DNA from: Sphingobium sp. YR768
Lineage (GTDB): Bacteria; Pseudomonadota; Alphaproteobacteria; Sphingomonadales; Sphingomonadaceae
Reading direction: 5' to 3'
Assembly: GCF_900111125.1 (NCBI RefSeq)
Contig: NZ_FOGE01000007.1
Location: 124,001-188,000, forward strand
Length of the DNA stretch: 64,000 nucleotides
The position numbers were made by a program, and so were the translations under genes. This document shows positions 61,806-64,000 of the stretch, piece by piece (position 1 is the stretch's first letter; every line of letters begins with the position of its first letter). Below the pieces are notes generated by a model. It was given only the letters and a program-made list of their open reading frames with translations, was not told the origin of the DNA and ran no database searches.

Positions 61806-62558
61806 TCAATGGGCCGTCTGGCCGCCGTCGATGACGAACAGCGCACCATTGATGAAGCTGGCGGCATCGGAGCACAGGTGCAGGACAGTGCCTGCGACTT
61901 CTTCCGGTCGCCCAGCCCGGCCGCTGATATTCTCGGCAAAGAAGACCTTGCGGAATTCCTCGCTATCGACCCACGCCTGGGTCATCGGCGTGGTTATGAA
62001 GCCGGGCCCGATCGCGTTTACGCGAATGCCACGCTGCGCATATTCGATGGCGACCGCCTTGGTCAGGCCAACCACGCCATGCTTGGCCGCCACATAGGAG
62101 GACATGTTCGGATCGGCGACTATCCCTGCCACCGAAGCGGTATTGACGATGGCCCCGCCGCCCGACGACAGGAAATGGCGTATCTGGGCCTGCATAGAAT
62201 TGAACACGCCCTTGAGATCGACGCTCATGATCCGATCGAAATCTGTTTCCGGCACTTCATGGAAGGGCAGCGGTGGCGGTAGAATGCCCGCATTGTTGAA
62301 CGCGGCATCCATTCCGCCAAAACGCTGGACGCAAGCCGCGACCAGTGCGCTTGTCTCACTGCCTTGGGCGACGTCGCAGAGAAGGAAATCCGCCGTTCCG
62401 CCGGCTGCATGGATCAGATCGACGGTTTCAGTCGCGCGGCTGTCTATGTCGCCGATCATGACGCTCGCGCCTTCAGCGGCGAAAGCTTGGGCTGCTGATC
62501 TACCGATGCCGGTCGCGCCGCCAGTGATCAGAATAGTTTTTCCAGTGAAGCGCTGCAT
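61806..62558 (-). CDS. Short-chain dehydrogenase/reductase, aryl-alcohol dehydrogenase candidate
   Basis: This is a classical SDR of 250 residues: TGGATGIG, FNNAGI, Ser in NTASVAG, and YVAAK with the catalytic Tyr and Lys. ATG 62558 has AGG seven bases upstream; GTG 62570 overlaps the flavoprotein stop as GTGA. Placed directly after a 4-cresol-dehydrogenase-like gene, it could oxidise 1-(4-hydroxyphenyl)ethanol to 4-hydroxyacetophenone. The substrate is inferred from context. Confidence 0.86.
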   Translation of the reverse strand: MQRFTGKTILITGGATGIGRSAAQAFAAEGASVMIGDIDSRATETVDLIHAAGGTADFLLCDVAQGSETSALVAACVQRFGGMDAAFNNAGILPPPLPFHEVPETDFDRIMSVDLKGVFNSMQAQIRHFLSSGGGAIVNTASVAGIVADPNMSSYVAAKHGVVGLTKAVAIEYAQRGIRVNAIGPGFITTPMTQAWVDSEEFRKVFFAENISGRAGRPEEVAGTVLHLCSDAASFINGALFVIDGGQTAH

Positions 62559-62566
62559 GGTCATCC

Positions 62567-64000
62567 TCACATGATCCCGGATTTGCCGGGCGCGATGATG
62601 CCCTTTGGATCAAGAGCGCGTTTGAGCGCCTGATTAACGTTCCGATTGGTTTCACCAAATTGTTTGGCGACAAGGTCCATCGACGACACGCCGGTTCGGT
62701 AGGAGCCCCAACCTTTTTTTGCGAAGCTGACCACTAGCTCGTTGTAACATTGATCGGCGCGCGCATGTTCTTCGGGGTCGCTGCGATCATAGAGAAGCGC
62801 GCAGATATGGTGCAGTTCGCGCCATCCAATGACCCAGGCGGCCGTATAGTCGAATCCGTATTTGCCCAAAATCTGTTTGGCGAGATCGGTCTGCGCCTTG
62901 GTTTCCTCGCCCTTGGCGGGCGCTACCGGCGCGAACCATGCGAGACCACCACCAGCGCCTTTCCAGCGTACCATGCCGATTTCGTCGAGGTTCAGACCGC
63001 CGCGCATCAGCGTCTCGTGATGATGGAACCAGGGATTGCCGTTCATCTCCCGTTCGGTCAGGACATCGCCGCCAGAGGCCCGGAGCGCCGCCGTAGTCAC
63101 TGGCTCGATCGCTGCGACCATTTCCTCTGTCCCGTACAGCGCGAAATAGCTGTTCCACATACCCAGTTCGTTTGCTTTTGCCGCTTTTGCTACGGCTTCG
63201 TCGGAAATAGGGCCTTCGCCGTCCCATACGTCCGAACGACGTTTGAACATCGACAGTTGATAGGCGGCCCCCATCATCAACACGCAATTGGGTATGAGTT
63301 GCGCGATCCGCAGCGGCCGCATTGCTTCGACCAGCGGGCCGATGTCTTCCATCTTGTGATGCCGCACCATGAATGGCTTATAAACAGGGGGCTTTGGCAT
63401 CAGCCAAAGGCCCATTTTGGTGACCACGCCGAAGTTCGACTGAGTGAACAGTCCGTCAAGATAAGGACCGTACCCCCATTTGAACGCTTGCCAGGTCGTG
63501 CTTTGGGGGAGGCTCCCCATGCCGGTCTTCAATATTTGACCGTCAGCCAGCACGACTTCCATGCCGCATTGAAACATGAAGTGGTCGCCATAGGGCGTAT
63601 AGCCGACACCGCGATCGAGCGTGTTGCCGACCGGGCCTACGATCGGACCGACGGTCGGCACGTCGATCCACAGCGGAATATTGTGTTCGGCCAAATAGTC
63701 GGAAAGCTGCTGATAGGTTACGCCCGGCTCGACCAGAGCAGTGGCCAGATCGGGGTCCACATGCAGGATGCGGTTCATGCGCTTCAGGTCGAGAATCATC
63801 TGGCCAGGCGTGGCCGGCGTAGCGCTGCCATAGCCCATATTCTTGCCGGTCGATATCGGCCAGAGCGGCAGGCCATATTGGCCGGCAACGCGTAAAATGG
63901 CCTGTACTTCCTCCGTCGACGCCGGACAAACCGCACCGCAAGGTATATGGCGGCCCTGCGGATCGGGTATATAGCTCTTTTCGTAAGGCAATATTGCCTC
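62567..64000 (-). CDS. VAO/4-cresol dehydrogenase-family flavoprotein (5' end outside window)
   Basis: I see 477 codons; roughly 40-55 N-terminal residues are missing at the window edge. The sequence follows the vanillyl-alcohol oxidase/PchF/eugenol hydroxylase family: CPASTEEVQAILRVAGQYGL, WPISTGKNMGYGSATPATPG, DLKRMNRILHVDPDLATALV, VGNTLDRGVGYTPYGDH, and HHETLMRGGLNLDEIG. These enzymes oxidise 4-alkylphenols to quinone methides, which add water to give the alcohol. 4-Cresol, 4-ethylphenol and eugenol-type substrates are all possible. A cytochrome partner may lie outside the window. Confidence 0.88.
   Translation of the reverse strand, partial: EAILPYEKSYIPDPQGRHIPCGAVCPASTEEVQAILRVAGQYGLPLWPISTGKNMGYGSATPATPGQMILDLKRMNRILHVDPDLATALVEPGVTYQQLSDYLAEHNIPLWIDVPTVGPIVGPVGNTLDRGVGYTPYGDHFMFQCGMEVVLADGQILKTGMGSLPQSTTWQAFKWGYGPYLDGLFTQSNFGVVTKMGLWLMPKPPVYKPFMVRHHKMEDIGPLVEAMRPLRIAQLIPNCVLMMGAAYQLSMFKRRSDVWDGEGPISDEAVAKAAKANELGMWNSYFALYGTEEMVAAIEPVTTAALRASGGDVLTEREMNGNPWFHHHETLMRGGLNLDEIGMVRWKGAGGGLAWFAPVAPAKGEETKAQTDLAKQILGKYGFDYTAAWVIGWRELHHICALLYDRSDPEEHARADQCYNELVVSFAKKGWGSYRTGVSSMDLVAKQFGETNRNVNQALKRALDPKGIIAPGKSGIM

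Overview
The window is high-GC DNA from an alphaproteobacterium, most probably a sphingomonad (Sphingobium/Novosphingobium/Sphingomonas type). The basis is the number of TonB-dependent receptors, tightly packed operons with ATGA/GTGA stop-start overlaps, and the style of the conjugation and catabolic genes. Genus is inference. I see no rRNA, tRNA or CRISPR array.

Layout. (1) 1-6.45 kb: ferric-siderophore uptake. A FepB-like lipoprotein and two FepD/FepG-like permeases are followed by an AraC/PchR-like activator, a siderophore TonB receptor and a DUF2218 protein; two similar Fur-like palindromes lie in the control regions. (2) 6.45-17.4 kb: a mobilizable island with a VirD4-like coupling protein, MobF relaxase, Mrr-like membrane nuclease, lytic transglycosylase and tyrosine integrase, but no type IV secretion channel. 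One end is decayed: an IS481-family element splits a small gene, and several genes carry single-base indels. (3) 17.5-26.7 kb: nitrogen-compound scavenging (APC permease, M20 amidohydrolase, TonB receptor, N-formylglutamate amidohydrolase-like enzyme, RpiR regulator, glutamine-synthetase-like ligase, isochorismatase-like amidase).

(4) 26.8-35.1 kb: an operon hglS - D-2-hydroxyglutarate dehydrogenase-like - astC - astA - astD - M20 deacylase with a divergent LysR gene. It has no astB, but it does have the 2-oxoadipate enzymes. I infer a succinylated route for lysine (or ornithine) breakdown ending at 2-oxoglutarate. (5) 35.15-50.0 kb: a TonB-receptor remnant, then a twelve-gene minus-strand operon: nitrilase, proline-iminopeptidase-like hydrolase, TonB receptor, alpha/beta hydrolase, HpcH aldolase, FbpABC-like transporter, EutBC, RraA-like and PepSY proteins, with a divergent GntR regulator. 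I infer uptake and dismantling of an ethanolamine-containing iron chelator.

(6) 50.0-52.3 kb: a rearranged scar with an IS66-type fragment, a cut recombinase, a 5'-truncated aspartic protease and a 5'-truncated, frameshifted haem oxygenase. (7) 52.3-64.0 kb: a second twelve-gene minus-strand operon: VAO/4-cresol-dehydrogenase-like flavoprotein, SDR, MBL-fold protein, Tm-1-like ATP-binding protein, three-subunit biotin-dependent carboxylase, HAD phosphatase, 4-hydroxybenzoyl-CoA-type thioesterase, beta-keto acid cleavage enzyme, SDR and biotin synthase. These fit 4-ethylphenol/4-hydroxyacetophenone-type substrates being converted to 4-hydroxybenzoate by carboxylation and CoA-dependent cleavage.
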